Below, one piece after another: positions 1 through 13,139 of a stretch of DNA of 64,000 nt. The translations under genes were made by a program, and so were the position numbers. Numbering within the stretch: the first letter of the stretch is position 1; the number at the start of each line of letters is the position of its first letter. The stretch is from contig OZ022597.1 in assembly GCA_963669155.1 (NCBI GenBank), positions 6,601,630-6,665,629 on the forward strand, given 5' to 3'. Origin of the DNA: Arbacia lixula (lineage: Eukaryota; Echinodermata; Echinoidea; Arbacioida; Arbaciidae). The notes under the pieces are model-generated. The model saw only the letters and a program-made list of their open reading frames with translations. It did not search any database and was not told the origin of the DNA.

Positions 1-111
1 ATTCTGGGCTCTGATAATACTTTATAATCGGCTTGCGGGATGAAAATATCACCCGACTGCCTAAAGGAGCTCACATAATCAACAACTATATTATCTTTCT
101 ATTCCCCACCT

Positions 112-430
112 CTTTATCTCTCTGTCTTTCTGTTTGTCGGTCTGTCTGTCTGTCTATGTCTCTCTCTTTGTCTATCTGCCTATGTCTCTCTCTCTCCCTC
201 TCTCTCTCTGCCTATCTGCCTATGTCTCTGGCTCTCTCTGTCTCTCTGTCTCTCTGTCTCTCTGTCTGTCTGTCTGTCTGTCTGTCTCTATCTCTCTCTC
301 TCTCTCTTATCTCTGCTTTTAACTCTCTATTTCACTTCTTGTTCTCTTTCCATCCTCCCTCCAATTTCCATTCCACCCCCCCCCCCCTCTCTCTCTCTGT
401 CTCTCTTTCTCTCACTTTATATCTCGCTTT
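112..430. repeat. Pyrimidine-rich CT/TCTG microsatellite
   Basis: Imperfect TC and TCTG runs, with a C-tract near 376. Open frames here read only Ser/Leu/Cys low-complexity peptides, so they are not genes. Confidence 0.95.
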
Positions 431-869
431 ATTTTACATTATTCATTTCTCGTTATAACTGTTTGCGCCCATCTTATCCCATTCGCATTTTAATCTCTTT
501 ACCATTATCACCCCCCCCCCCTTTATCTTTCTCAGTTGGTAAATTATCAATAAAATAAAGAAAATTAAATTCATCATGGACATAGCGGAAAATACAGATA
601 TAAACATATGTCTATATAATTTATAGTGCTAGAGGAGGCAGGGGAGAGAGGTGAAGACGTAATACAACATGATTTTGACACAAATGAACATGATAAAATC
701 CTTTTTAAGCAAATATTCTTTTAAAGGAAGTTGAAAGTAAGTTCAATCCAATGAAAAAGTAAAGGATGATGCAAAAAATAGAAACGCATTGAAATCAATA
801 AATACATTGGTCAAAGTTTAAACTTCATAAACGTATAAAATTGGACAATATCATATGACGCAAGGCGAG
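431..869. other. AT-rich stretch, no gene seen
   Basis: Contains one C-tract near 511-521 and otherwise unremarkable AT-rich sequence. No splice-bounded coding segment or recognisable domain on either strand. Confidence 0.6.
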
Positions 870-1725
870 AAAAGCAGGCATGAAAATCATACATCCTGAC
901 AATGAATCTATCAAAAATAGAACCATCTACCTCATTATCACTTGGCAGGATTGTTTTATTCACAACAGAAACATTAGAGTGAATCATTCTTCTCAACATA
1001 AAACCACGACAGAGGTAAAGTATTTCCCAGCTCTATTTCACAAAAGAAGCAATCCAAGGAACTCCAGAATAATTAATTCTCTTCAATACAAAACGGACGT
1101 AATTCCCAGTCGTATTTAACAAAACAAGGAATTCAGGGAACTCTATAGAGTTATTCATTTTCTTCAATAAAACCTTTAAAATTACTGTTACTGGGCAGAA
1201 CTATTTCGTCTCCTGCAGAAACGGCAGTGAATCATTTTGTTTTTTACATAAAACCATTACAGACGCGATTACCCGCTGTATTTTACGAAACAAGGAATCT
1301 CCCAAATGATAGAATAATCCCTGCAGTAATTATTTTTCTTCAATACAAAACGGACACGATTCCCAGTCGTATTTAACAAAACAAGGAATCCAAGGAAACC
1401 TATAGAGTAATCACTTTCTTCAAAGCAGCCATGTAAATCACTGTCACTTGCCAAAATCATTTTATCTTCCTCAGAACCATAAATGATTCATATTTGCTTT
1501 GTTTATATAAAACCAAGACAGAGGCGATTCCCTTCTGTAATTCACACAAGAAGGAGTCCACGGCGTTCTAGAGTACCTTGGTTCCTTTCATGCAAAACGG
1601 ACGCGATTCACAGTTGTATTTAACAAAACACGAAATCTAAGGAACTCTGTAGAGTTATTTTTTCCTCAATAAATTAGTCATAACGTACACGATTCCGAGT
1701 CATTCTTAACAAAACAATGAATTCA
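870..1725. repeat. Degenerate ~250-bp tandem array
   Basis: The phrase ACAAAACGGACG followed by GATTCCCAGTCGTATTTAAC recurs near 1,088, 1,345 and 1,592, a spacing of about 257 and 247 bp. Diverged half-units with related wording (AAGGAATC, ACTCTAGAGTAAT, CATAAAACCA) lie between them near 1,000, 1,250, 1,510 and 1,690, so the basic period may be about 125 bp. Both strands are riddled with stops and I see no coding function. Confidence 0.75.
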
Positions 1726-2019
1726 AATCTCGATAGTCTAGCAACCCAACGGAAGCATGTCTAAATGAAAGCAAACAAGCAAAGTGAATTCTTCAATTTT
1801 TTGCTATGAAAGGCGAGCCAAGTCAATCTTAAAACATATTCACCTTTGAAAGTATAAAAAGGGCCTCTCTAGTCAAACCTGACTTTCGAAGTTATAGTGT
1901 CAAATAAAGCGGGAAAGAGAAGATGAGACACTATAAAACATGATTGTTAAAGAACAAAAATATATTGTTTTAAAGGAAGATTAGAGTAATTTCAATGCAG
2001 GCATAAAAATAAAGGAAAG

Positions 2020-2062
2020 TAAAGAGAGATAGAGAGAGAGAGATAGATAGATAAATAGATAG

Positions 2063-2105
<43 letters not shown>
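2020..2105. repeat. GA microsatellite
   Basis: Imperfect GATA/GA block passing into a long pure GA run. Confidence 0.95.
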
Positions 2106-2107
<2 letters not shown>

Positions 2108-2516
2108 CTCTCCCATTGCCATTGGCATGAAGATATAACGAACCAATGGGTTTTTAAAGCCTGGTCATGTAAGGGCTAAACAAATGGATTTGTACTGAAA
2201 TCTAAAGAAACATATGAACGAAGTATCAGCTGCATAAGACAGATGTTTGAAATTGGAAAATATATGACGTAAAAAGAAAAAAGCACGCATAGAAAATCCA
2301 CTCTTGGTTTTGTTGTTATTCTCACACAACCAATACTGGACACCATGGCGTAGAGTTGCTTGAAGTCTCAAACGCCACTTTTCCCGTTCAGGCCAATTCA
2401 CCCTTCCTTAGCTTACGGCGTGGTCGTGTCTCCCATTTCAACTCCGCCTCCATTTAGGAGTTGAGGTAGGGGATGGAAGGGGGAACCTCCTCACACAACC
2501 TCGATACACCCCTTGA

Positions 2517-2770
2517 CATACATACCTACCACGGGACATACATACATGTACATACATACCTACCACGGGACATACATACATGTACATACATACCTACCAC
2601 GGGACATACATACATGTACATACATACCTACCACGGGACATACATACATGTACATACATACCTACCACGGGACATACCTACCACGGGACATACATACATG
2701 TACATACATACCTACCACGGGACATACATACATGTACATACATACATACATACACACATACATACATACA
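2517..2770. repeat. 34-bp minisatellite
   Basis: The core CCACGGGACATACATACATG recurs with its start at 2529, 2563, 2597, 2631, 2665, 2681 and 2715. The period is exactly 34 bp except for one shortened 16-bp step, and it ends in a CATA run. Since 34 is not a multiple of 3, the repeat stays open in all three forward frames (Thr/His/Tyr-rich). This explains the overlapping open frames here without any gene. Confidence 0.95.
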
Positions 2771-5700
2771 TATATACACACTTTACACACTTTACTTTGA
2801 TTTACATGAAAATATACATTATACGCACACATATCAACAATACATTCCGAGTTTCGACTTATTTCTCCTTCAAATTTCCACTTAAAGCGAATCGATGAAT
2901 CAATGTTCAAGCATTTACAATGTAATAAAAGTAATAAGTAATAAAAGTATTTATAATTCATAACATTACTGTGTAATTAGATGTACAATTTTCTAGTTTA
3001 TATACAACTTAAGTTTGTATGTAGAAGATAAGGTATGTGCAGGATATTCACGATAGAGAAATAACCCTCTGTGTGCCAGATTGAATGTAAAGATTGTAAA
3101 ATAACCCACAAGAGACACTTTAATAGTTAAACTTCTCAGTACTGACCATTGGTAATCTCATGAGACAAAGAAAATAATGAATTGATAATAAATGAACAAT
3201 AAATTAATTAATCCATTGATAAACAAATAAATGAATAATAAATTGAAACATAATTTATCGCGTATGGGACTATGATGAGAGTTAAACTATGAATGTAGAA
3301 GACGTATGAGCCACCTGTTATTGCTATGATCTGTCATTTCTGTGGAAACGTAATAGAGGTCTCTGTTACTGTATAAGTGTTGCGCTTCCCCCTGCCTCAT
3401 GTTTTCACCTCCCCCAGCGCATGGTATACCGACGCCTCCCCGTAACCCACATCCTCGGTGGTGCGACGACGACGTCGCCCTGGGGCATCGCGCGGTGTGG
3501 CTTACTCGTTGTCGCTGTCGATTCGCACGTCGAACCACGCTGGAACTCGATCAGGCTGCCCTTCCCTCGAGGATTGCGACATCGATCGGAAAGGTTGTTC
3601 CGGTTATTTTGGAAACAACTGACGTTTTCATTGAAATAAAGTGAGGACTGCAGACGACTTGACCTATGGTACTTGAAGTCAACTTTGCTTTGCAGTGGCA
3701 TCTAGATCTGTCGAGTTCGTTTTGTTTCAAATGCGTGCCCACTTCATTGCTTCCTCACCGTCGAATGACGTCCAGTGACAATTGTTGTGCTAGGGGACAA
3801 AGAGAAAGAGTGAAGATATAAAACACACGACTGTTAGAGAGCAAGCTTGTATTACCTCTCAAACTCAGGAGTGTGGGAACTCAAAGACTAAACATGGCAT
3901 TTCCAAATCACTGCCTAGTACAGACATGACAGAGTAGGTAAGCTTATTGCAAGGTACAATCCGGATATCCGGATTTGGTCAACAGAAAAAAAAACAGAAG
4001 TATTGTAAGTGTGATAATATATCAATAGCAATATTCACATTTGGAATGTGTATTTCCTAGCATTTTTTTTAACGCAAATTAGGTTAATTGACGAGAATTT
4101 CGCTATATATATTTTTTTTCAAAAGCAGCATGAAACATTCAAGATTTTCCGCTAAAGAGTATTATGCATCCCTCCATTCTTATGTTTGTTTCAATAAGGC
4201 AGCTCACATGTTTGTGTTTTGTTTTGCCTCTACTTTTTTTCAAAAACACTCTGGGTGTTCTTCTTCTTGTCAACACCCGGATTACGTTCTTGGTTATTTT
4301 CCGCTTTAAAGCACACGCCATGTATCTATTTCTATTCCTTTGGTCTTGCTTAGACATATCAGGAAATATGTTTTCCTCATCTCGACTTATTTTGATGCAG
4401 CAGCTCTTCCTGTTTTGATATGCCTATTTAACCTTTAGCATTTATGATTCGTCACTTTCCTTCATAAACCTCCTTCCTTTTTTTTTTCTACGTTTAGTGG
4501 TCGTCTCGCATCTCATCCTACAGTCAAATGACCAAACCCTCCATTTTTACCCGTCATCCCTTATTATCCAATTTTGCAGCTCTCATATGTCAGATGTCCT
4601 TCTCTTCCGATATGCCTCCGCCGCATTTCCCATTAAACACTCTCGTTATTGTGAGCCTCTCAAGTGAAGTAGGAATCATCGTTCGACTGGACGGATAGAT
4701 TCATGTTTTCCCGTTAATTCTTTAAGCGCCGCAGACACATTTCCGCACTAGTAAGACACACAGTTCCCATGGCGCACTATTTGGTTTAGTGCTGGATGGG
4801 TTAACCATCCATGCAAAGTCTCGCTGGCGCCAACTGAAGAGGTGCCGGCTTAATCTTAGGATTATGGCTTATCCCACTCTGAACTAAATGGAAGGGATAT
4901 CTCGCTGCTATTCATGTCAATTGCCTCCTGAAAATGCAATTTTTCATTAACTCTCTCGTTACACTTGGCATGATGACGTTTAGTATGCCAATGGATTTTT
5001 CGCCAAAGCCTGGTAATGCAAGCGTTGATATGTGAGCTTCTCAGATGAAGGCTCGTCTTGTCTTAAGTGTCGCAGGAGGGCGTTACTTAACATGCAGGCT
5101 AAAAACAGATTATCGTCACCAGTAGGTAATTTTCCCACAAGTTATGGCGTTTTTTAAAGTCACTGTGTGCCAGACTAGCTGTCCTATGTGGTAAGTGTGT
5201 ATTGATTGCTTCAATGGCTCCTAAAGACTTAACTGCAACCCGTGTTTTGGAACTCTTCGGCATCTATTCTATAACCTAACTTTCAGACGTTTCGACATTT
5301 ATAATCCAAGCTAGTGTCCTATTTACATTAAGGAAACTACATATATTCACAAAACTCATCCTTGATATCTCCCAATCATTGTTCTATCTAGAGAAGGACA
5401 AGAGAGTATATTTCAGTCAGACTTGGTTGTTGTAGAGCCTGCAATAAAAATACCCAACAGCCTGGAATCCAAGCTACGACCGGTACAGCCAGGGGCGCTC
5501 CATGAGCATAACAAATTGACGTTATTGTTTCTTCTTTCTTCTTGTGTGTGTAGTTTAGCCTGCCTTATTGTGCTCATACATTTTTGTAATGAATTATAAA
5601 ACGGTATCATGTATCTCGGGGACACGGCAATCAAAATGAGCGGAAAGCACGGATTGTTAGACGTGTCCATGTAACTAAATATGTTTTTTATCAAGACACA

Positions 5701-5999
5701 CGCTGCTAAGTCATTAATTTTCGTTGGATCAAGGAGCTTCTATCAATATCGTGCCGTTTCGGAGTTGTTTTCATTTCAGATAATGTCGCTAAACAGCTTG
5801 TTTTGTTTCTCGGGGAATGACGGGAAATGAGGCAGGTTGCACAAGCAGCACGTTGTATCGGTTGTTAACGGCGATTCCTGGTTTCATCCGCGGGAAACAA
5901 CCGCGGGGTAATGGTCATTGAATTTGCCAAGGTGTGGGGCGAAGCACGTGAGACGGTGTCAAATGAGATCGTGTCTCCATTTCCCCTAAGAGACAGAGA
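2771..5999. other. Intergenic, no gene recognised
   Basis: Mostly AT-rich. A GC-rich patch with many CpGs lies at about 3,385-3,600. It is open in several frames but I recognise no domain in any of them. It could be a promoter-type island or an isolated exon. A short fragment near 5,150-5,180 carries the GTGTGCCAGAC wording shared with other dispersed repeats in the window. Confidence 0.5.
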
Positions 6000-6014
6000 A
6001 GAAAAGGTGTATAA

Positions 6015-6135
6015 GCGGAGGAGTAGGAGGTGGAGGAGGAGGAGGAGGAGGAGGAGGAGGAGGAGGAGGAGGAGGAGGAGATGGAGGAGGGGGGGGGGGG
6101 GGGTAGAAAGGAGGAGGAGGTAGAGGAGGACGAGG
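6015..6135. repeat. AGG/GGA trinucleotide repeat with G-tract
   Basis: A long (AGG)n run broken by a G-tract near 6,091-6,103. The long Pro/Leu and Arg open frames over it are low-complexity artefacts. Confidence 0.95.
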
Positions 6136-6275
6136 TGGAGGAGGAGAAGGAGAAAAGGAAGAAAATTGATATAAAGGAGGAGGGTGCGGGAGTTTAAAGT
6201 GAAATACAATACGAATGGAGAATAGAGAAGGTGAAAAAGAACAACAGTGAATGAGGTGAAAGAAACACAACAAAA

Positions 6276-7056
6276 AAGTAAGTCCCCCCCCCCCCGAAGC
6301 AAAATAGCGTAACCATTTACCCGAGAGGTTTCGAGCAACATAACTTGGCAGGATTGTAGCAACATAACTTGGCAGGATTGTACCTTCACTTATTGACTAA
6401 CTTCCGTATGAAAAATCACATTGATCCACTCTGTCAAGCATGAGTGAGCACACTCAAAGGCAAAATTGTCACTTTTCAAAAGTCACAAAGGTAATTGTTC
6501 ATGCCGTTTTAACAGCACATTTTGGCATTTCTTGTGCAATCTCTAAAGTTAATTCACTCAACTATGGCGTGAAAATTACTTATTGTGTTCACGTAACATG
6601 TCAGGTTACATCTTTGTCAAAATATCCAGAATTTTATTTTTTTTCACAAAAATAAAGGGTTTTTAAAAGTTTCAATGGTCAAGAGGGATGAATATTTTTT
6701 TTTAAATTGTCCTCACTCAACCAGGACAATGGGTTAAGTGTTGGGATAAGTGTAAGTGCATCGAGAGATGGATGACAAACATCAAAAGGGCGTAAATTAT
6801 GCACCAGAAAAGGAAATCATAAAAAAATCATATGACAGATTCCCAAAAATTATTCTTGTGACTTTTGAAAAGTGACAATTTTCCCTTTAACATGTTTAAT
6901 GTGTGCTCACTCATGCATGACTGAGTGGATTGATGTGATATTCTCACGGAAGATAGTCAATACGTGAAGGTACAACCCTGCCAGGTTATGTTGCTAAAAA
7001 ACCTCTTCGCTAAAAAATTATGTTATTTTGCTTAGGGGGGGGGGGGGGCTACTTTT
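6276..7056. mobile_element. DNA element with ~210-bp inverted repeats ending in C-tracts
   Basis: The left arm (about 6,276-6,500) and the right arm (about 6,850-7,056) are reverse complements with scattered mismatches. Shared landmarks in order are a terminal C-tract, GAAGCAAAATAGCGTAAC, GAGGTTTCGAGCAACATAAC, TTGGCAGGATTGTACC, TCACTTATTGACTA, TGAGTGAGCACAC, and AATTGTCACTTTTCAAAAGT. The left arm holds an extra tandem copy of a 22-bp segment (near 6,338-6,382). The 350-bp interior has no ORF. It is probably a non-autonomous DNA transposon, superfamily not assigned. Confidence 0.8.
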
Positions 7057-7235
7057 TTGTGTGTTTATAATCAGTAAGGACGAATGTAGGATAAGATTCA
7101 AAAGGAAAAATAGGAGGGGGATGCTACGGGGAATTTTCACCATTTTAACGTGACAGGAAAGGGAAATGGAATTGTAGAAGGAGAGTTGCGCTTTCACAAA
7201 CAAAGTTAAACTTGAATTGAAGGGGATGGAAGAAG

Positions 7236-7271
7236 GTTAAAATGGGAGAGGGAGAGAGAAGAAGAGAGAGG

Positions 7272-7312
<41 letters not shown>
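7236..7312. repeat. GA microsatellite
   Basis: Purine run ending in a pure GA tract. Confidence 0.95.
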
Positions 7313-7314
<2 letters not shown>

Positions 7315-9729
7315 AGAATGACATTTTTGTCCTAGTTGAAACAAATTACTAACAATGATTTACCAAAATGATCATACATTCCAGGCATTCTACTTTTTTT
7401 TTCAATTGTTTATGTGGAAATTTTCTGCTTTCAGGTGTATGAGTAGTTAAACCATTTGGGGGTTTAATGTAAATGTATTTCATCTCCCACTTACATTACT
7501 TCAATGTCCTTCAAATCATATCTATTCTATTATTCTCGTCAAAGAAAGCGATACATCACGAACGCTTCTTTACAATAGTCATGAATGTATTTATATATTC
7601 TTCACGTCATAAGTGAATGAGAATGCCTGGCAGTGAACGATAGGTCCGTTCTTCCTAAGTGACACTGATATCATTATTATCTTTCTTCCCCTCTTGGGAT
7701 TGCGGGAGAGAATCCAGCCGAAACACAAAAAAACAAATGATTGCTTAACATGGAATAGGAAGACTGCGGATGTGTAATCAACAGAATTATCGCATCAACA
7801 ATCCGTCACGATTCTCGCAGGCGAATACCTGAATATGCGCACGTACTATGGTATGGTTCCTGTGGCGATACGAATCAAATGAGATTCGATTGATTATGTT
7901 TTTCTCTTTATTATTTTCTGTCTGCTTACATTGAATCGCAAGGAATGCGACTGTTTTTCTCCCTCGGGTAATGAGATGGATTCGTTTTTTTTTTTTTTCA
8001 TTCCATGATTAAACCTTCTTCTAGATATCATTGTTTTCAAATTGTTATTGACGTAAATGCTTGATCAAGGGTTTCGGGGAAAATCATGATAACGATGTTA
8101 TGTCACATTCCAGAAGACATATGGAAGAGACTAAGATGCCTGCTTTCTAGCTACACATCTTCAAAACAACCAAATTTCTGATGTAATTAGCTTGTAAGAG
8201 TTCATCCCGACTGCTTGCCTAAAACTTTCGAGATGACCCAACACGTTTGGTAAAACACGTAGGCATGATTTAAGAAATGATTTATCACGGTGGATCATTC
8301 AAACAAAGCTAAAAATCACAATTCGGTGCTACGTATCAAATTATGTTACATGTATGATATTATTTTAGGTATGTACAGTGAGACGAGTCATAGTCGTGCG
8401 ATAATTGTGCTGACTTTGTAATTTCTTACAAATTATGTCACCATCTTCTTAACATTCTCTGTCACTTTGAAAGAATCACCTCTATATTTACACTTCATAA
8501 ACAAAAAAAAAAAAAAAAACTCGCGACTTGTGATAGATAGTGATGCCACATTCTCAGAAATGATGACTTCAAAGGACAATGTTTCCCCAAAGATTACACT
8601 GTCATAACAGTCGCAAGTTGTGGAGAAGGAAAAAAAACAATTAAAGGCGAAGACCAACTGCATATTTTGTATCATTAGAAACCCAAAACAATTAAAAAAA
8701 AAAAAAACCCATAGTTTAATGTCTCATTGTTCATTCTGTTTAAGCTAGTGCAAATGATACACAATGCCCAATTTAGGGCCTAGCTGTTGAAGTTGGTGGT
8801 GAAAAAAAAACATAACTTAAAATACTGCATTGATATCGTATTTTGTTTTTTTTATTTACAGGTTTTTCTTTCTTGACCAATTATAGGGAGATGACACATT
8901 GACATGCACCAAGATCAGAAGAAAATTGAATGTTCTCCTGTTTGTTGATCATTAAACCAGATCTTTGCCAGCCTAATTTGATTGGACGTTTCTTCGACTT
9001 CCCCCCTACATTCCCTATGAAGAGTCAGGATTAGCCTTTATACAAAACTCCGTCTTTTTTTCTCCCCGCTTTCGCAGTCCTTCCTTGTTTGTGTTTTCTC
9101 GGAAGTTTGCTTTGTCCGGCTTTTTCTTATTCTTGCGTTGATATTCAAAATATCCTTCGCCTTCTCCTCTCTTTTTCTCCTCCTTATGCGAATTCTATAT
9201 CCTATGTTAGATCGATGTTTCGAGTGTTTTTCTAGTCAGCTTATCCGTCATTTGACTTCCCCTTGTTTACCAACTCTGTCAAATTGTAACAAACATTAGG
9301 TATTGATTTTCAAAGAAGTAGCAGCAGTATATGCTTACATTTCCTTGAACAGAGGCCACGTCATGATTAGCCGAGATTCAGGCTGGACGAGTTGACACAC
9401 ATCCCTTGTCTTTCTACCGTGAATTGTTTGTTTTCAATATCTGACGCGATATATTTTGTTTGGCACCCTTCCGAGGGATCCCTAGTCAGTACAACTAGTT
9501 TTTGCCCCGTTATCCCCTCATGGCATCTTGCTTAATGACAGTCAGGAGCTAGACAAAGACAAATAGAGATTAATATCTTAGAAAGACGGGGGGTATTTGG
9601 TTCCCATGTGGTGAAGTGTGCCAGTTGATGTTATCGGTTGCTGCAAGACCCGAGGCAGCGGTGTGATAAAAAGGAGTATAGTTGATGTGTCGTTGTGTCC
9701 CCCACTCATAGTAGGCGGTCTGCTCGTAT
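7313..9729. other. Intergenic, nothing recognised
   Basis: AT-rich sequence with short A and T homopolymers (for example near 7,987-7,999 and 8,503-8,519). No splice-bounded open segment or domain signature found on either strand. Confidence 0.5.
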
Positions 9730-9749
9730 TGTCTCTGTAACACACATAC

Positions 9750-9935
9750 GGACACACACACACACGCACACACACACACACACACACACATACACACACA
9801 GACACACACACACACACACATACACACACACTCACACATAAATGCACACACTATCTCTCTCTCTCTCTCTCTCGCTCTCTCTCTCTCACTCTCTCGCCCT
9901 TACTCTACACCTATCTCTCTCTCTCTCTCCCCTAG
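9750..9935. repeat. CA then CT microsatellites
   Basis: An imperfect (CA)n run to about 9,840, followed by (CT)n to about 9,930. The Cys/Val minus-strand frames here are repeat translations. Confidence 0.95.
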
Positions 9936-10860
9936 TGATTAAGCAATTTCATCCAATCTAAAGATCGTTCTATGTTAGTTTACCAATACCAGTCTGTTGT
10001 CTCATCTGTCTATTTGTATTGAAAAAAAAAATAAACGTTGGCATGCTCTCAATCAATCTTCATTACATTCCTGGTATGTAAACATATCTGAAAAGATGTA
10101 ATAATTACCGGCGAAAGATCGCTCTACTGTGCATATATTCTAATACATGTACGATATTTCCCGGTACGTTGAGATTCAATAGAGGATGATAGAATTGTAG
10201 CGTTGTGTCTATCGTACTTTATACAGGCTGATTCTTGGAAAGAACACGATGTTTGTTGAACATCCATCAATCTTGATTTGCTCTTTTTAATCGTAAAGAG
10301 TTCGCGGGAAATGTTTACGCCACTTTTACACATACTTAAAGCGGACATGTCATATGTTGTTATCCTTTGTTTGCACGAGCGTACATCGTTTTACCAGTTA
10401 ACTCCTCCTCCTTCAGACATGAAAATGGTGTGTATTGCATGTGTACACATTCTACAATGCGCCTACAGCGTTAACACATTCACGAAACATATAAACTCTC
10501 CTGTAATTCGGTGCATCGGATCACAGACGAAGCCCAAATGCGTGGCAATTAGCCTAACGAAGCTCTTTTTAATTGTATTGAATATTCATGAGTTATCCAT
10601 GGCATGTCATTACCTATCGTGTCATATTCTCTTTTTAGCCGAACAATTGAAATGAATCTGTAGTTATTAGATTCCAATTAATCGCAATTATGGTATCCTT
10701 GCAAACATGAAAGAGAGTATTTCTATTTTTAAACTGGTGGCATTGTTTGACCTGGAATGTGCTATTTCACGAACTGTTAGTTTTAAAAACTTATTGAGTC
10801 TAGTGATCTGGTGACGCACGTGCACGTAATACATCCAAATAGAACACGTATCTTCCTTCA
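9936..10860. other. Intergenic, no gene recognised
   Basis: A 125-codon open frame at 10,278-10,655 (+) has no recognisable domain, no good splice context and ordinary AT-rich composition, so I treat it as chance. Confidence 0.5.
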
Positions 10861-10864
10861 ACTC

Positions 10865-10968
10865 GACCCCCCCCCCCCCCGATCCCCCCTCCCCCCCCCC
10901 AAAAAAAAAACACATCAACAACAACAACCCCCCACCAACACCACCAACAGTGTCTATCACACAAGCGC

Positions 10969-11053
<85 letters not shown>

Positions 11054-11335
11054 CACACACACACACACACATAGACTAACACACCCATCCCATCCCCACC
11101 ACCACAACAGTTTCAAACGCACACGCGCCCACGCTCATACATCATTCGGCTAACCTAGCCCCCCCCCCCCCCCCTCCCCACACACACCCCCACACTCACA
11201 TACACACCACCACCACCCACCCCTCACAACAGTTTAAAACGCACACGCACCAACGCTTATACATCATTCGGCTAACCTAGCCCCCCCCCCTTCACACCCC
11301 CCCCCCCCCCCACACACACACACAAACAAACACCA
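10865..11335. repeat. C-tracts, CA microsatellite and a ~120-bp direct duplication
   Basis: C-tracts sit at about 10,866-10,900 and a (CA)n at 10,970-11,070. After that a segment reading CAACAGTTTCAAACGCACAC ... CATCATTCGGCTAACCTAGC followed by a C-tract occurs twice, near 11,105-11,175 and 11,226-11,290. Confidence 0.85.
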
Positions 11336-11693
11336 GTCTCTGCATAATTATTATTCATTATCAAGTCAATAACTGAATCCCAATCTCCATTTAATCGAAC
11401 TGAGGGAGCCAGTATATGATTGAAGTAAATTGGCAATATTTGTATGTGGGAGTTAAATGAATATTCTACTCTTTCTGTCATGAATAAAAAAAAACCTGAA
11501 GTCCCACTCATTTCCCAGTTCCCACTAGAACAGCTTTTAATTTAATTAAATCTGACAAGTTCAAGTGGCAAAAAACAAGAACACGAATTGAACGACCGTC
11601 CGTTGATGGCGTAAAATCTTGACGCAGATGGCGGTATTTATGAGAGGTTAGAGCTGGGCGGATACTGCGTTTCATTTCAGCGGTAGCTCTGGG

Positions 11694-11843
11694 AAGCATT
11701 TCATGAAAATTGTCAGCACTGACTAAATAGTCAGTGCCAACAATTACAGTGACATCCTCGGTTTTGATTGGCTGAGAGGCACTAGCCTCTGACTGTTAAT
11801 ATGGTAACTATCGAAGAAAGACAACTTTCATGAAACGGTCCCC
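11694..11843. mobile_element. Short TIR element, family A (copy 1)
   Basis: The ends read as inverted copies of TTTCATGAAAnTTGTC, with the internal phrases CAGCACTGACTAAATAGTCA and GCCTCTGACTGTTAATATGG. A near-identical element lies at 46,910-47,075. Length of about 150-165 bp, inverted ends and lack of coding identify a MITE-like non-autonomous element. Confidence 0.85.
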
Positions 11844-11869
11844 TGGTCGTAGCAATAGTCGAGGTACTA

Positions 11870-12470
11870 GGTGTAAAAACTTGTGACACTTGAAAAATGA
11901 TTAAAAATCAGTTTCAACTCAAATCAAGCTGAAATTGACGTGTCAGAAATTCAAGGGACGTCAATTTTTTGAGGGACAGGTTTTGTGATATTTCAACAAT
12001 TTTTTTTTTAATAATCCTTAAAATATCTTTTAATATTTTCACTTTTGGACAGATAAGTACCTAAACATTTGTGTGTATGAGATAATTAATTCAGAACACA
12101 ATAATGGCAATTGTGTATCACACCCGTTAAACCACTAGCAACTGCCATCACAGTGTCATTAATAATGCATGATGCTTCTGGCAGAAATGAACTGGCGGTT
12201 TGGTATGTCTAATGCGCAATGGTCATTGTTTGTGTTCTGACTTAATCATCTGATACACACAAATCTTTAGATCGAAATTTGTCCAAAAGTGAAAATCTCA
12301 TTAAATGTCCAAAGGATTATTACAAGGAAAGTAATCAATGAAATGTCACAAAACCTATCTCTAAAATATGTGACATCCCTTGACTTTATGATGTTTCAAT
12401 TTCAGCTTGATGCGAGTTGAGACTGATGTTTAATTATTTGTCCAAAGTGTCAAAAGTTCTCATTTTATTA
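11870..12470. mobile_element. Foldback element, family B (full copy)
   Basis: Both halves are inverted copies over roughly 270 bp. Paired phrases include CTCAAATCAAGCTGAAATTG with CAATTTCAGCTTGATGCGAG, and TTTTCACTTTTGGACA with TGTCCAAAAGTGAAAAT. Each arm ends inward with GAACACAA..ATGGCCATTG-type sequence. Decayed relatives lie at 14,235-14,465, 14,880-15,140, 59,905-60,330 and 62,470-62,670. There is no ORF; it is probably a non-autonomous DNA transposon. Confidence 0.85.
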
Positions 12471-12476
12471 ACACTA

Positions 12477-12511
12477 GTAGTAATAGAGGTGGTAGTAGTA
12501 GTAGCAGTAGC

Positions 12512-12567
<56 letters not shown>

Positions 12568-12640
12568 CGGTAGAAATAGTAGTGCTAATAATAGTTGATG
12601 TGGTGGTGGTAGTAGTAGCAGCGGTAGAAGTATTAGCAGT
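12477..12640. repeat. TAG/GTA trinucleotide repeat
   Basis: About 50 imperfect TAG units, with GTGGTG patches. It is open in several frames only because of repetition. Confidence 0.95.
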
Positions 12641-13134
12641 TTGAACCAACGGTTTGTTTCGTGTTGAATAACTTCGGCCAATGTTGAATGTCTTTTTTGC
12701 TACAACAAAGCTTTACATCTACTTAAGATGATGACGTCATGAATTGACTGAGCCACCTGTGTGTTATATCGTACATATCGTACATTACATTTAGGAGAAA
12801 CACAATTCTGAGAAGAAAAAAAGAGAATGTGTCTAGACCCTTCCTCTCTCGCCAAATGATTTTTTATTTAAACGAGAGAACCCCCCTTCCATATATGAGC
12901 GTAGAAATAATGTAGACGAGTTTTAGTGATATTTAATAGGTATTAGACACTTCGGAAAGGAGACATCGGTGATATTTACCCCACCCCCAACAAAATAGCA
13001 TCTACATAACAAAAAAAAATTGTGTGTACGTAATATTTAACCTTCTCCAAGAAAGGAATTGTGAATATTTCATTGGCTAGGTTGTTAAAATGGTATGCAA
13101 GTAGCACACAGCTGTAATTGCACTTCGCATTATA
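12641..13134. other. Intergenic, nothing recognised
   Basis: No coding segment or repeat structure that I can name. Confidence 0.5.
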
Positions 13135-13139
13135 TTGTA

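Noticed and set aside
2473-2961. Overlapping open frames of 80-140 codons in all frames
   Set aside because: They come from a 34-bp repeat whose length is not a multiple of three.
3399-3644. GC-rich open segment considered as the 5' exon of the GTPase gene
   Set aside because: None of the frames shows a P-loop or switch I motif.
5865-6389. 174-codon minus-strand frame rich in Leu and Pro
   Set aside because: Its bulk is translation of an AGG trinucleotide repeat.
10278-10655. 125-codon plus-strand frame
   Set aside because: No domain, no coding-like composition, and no splice context. I also checked it as the missing GTPase P-loop exon and found no GxxxxGKS/T.
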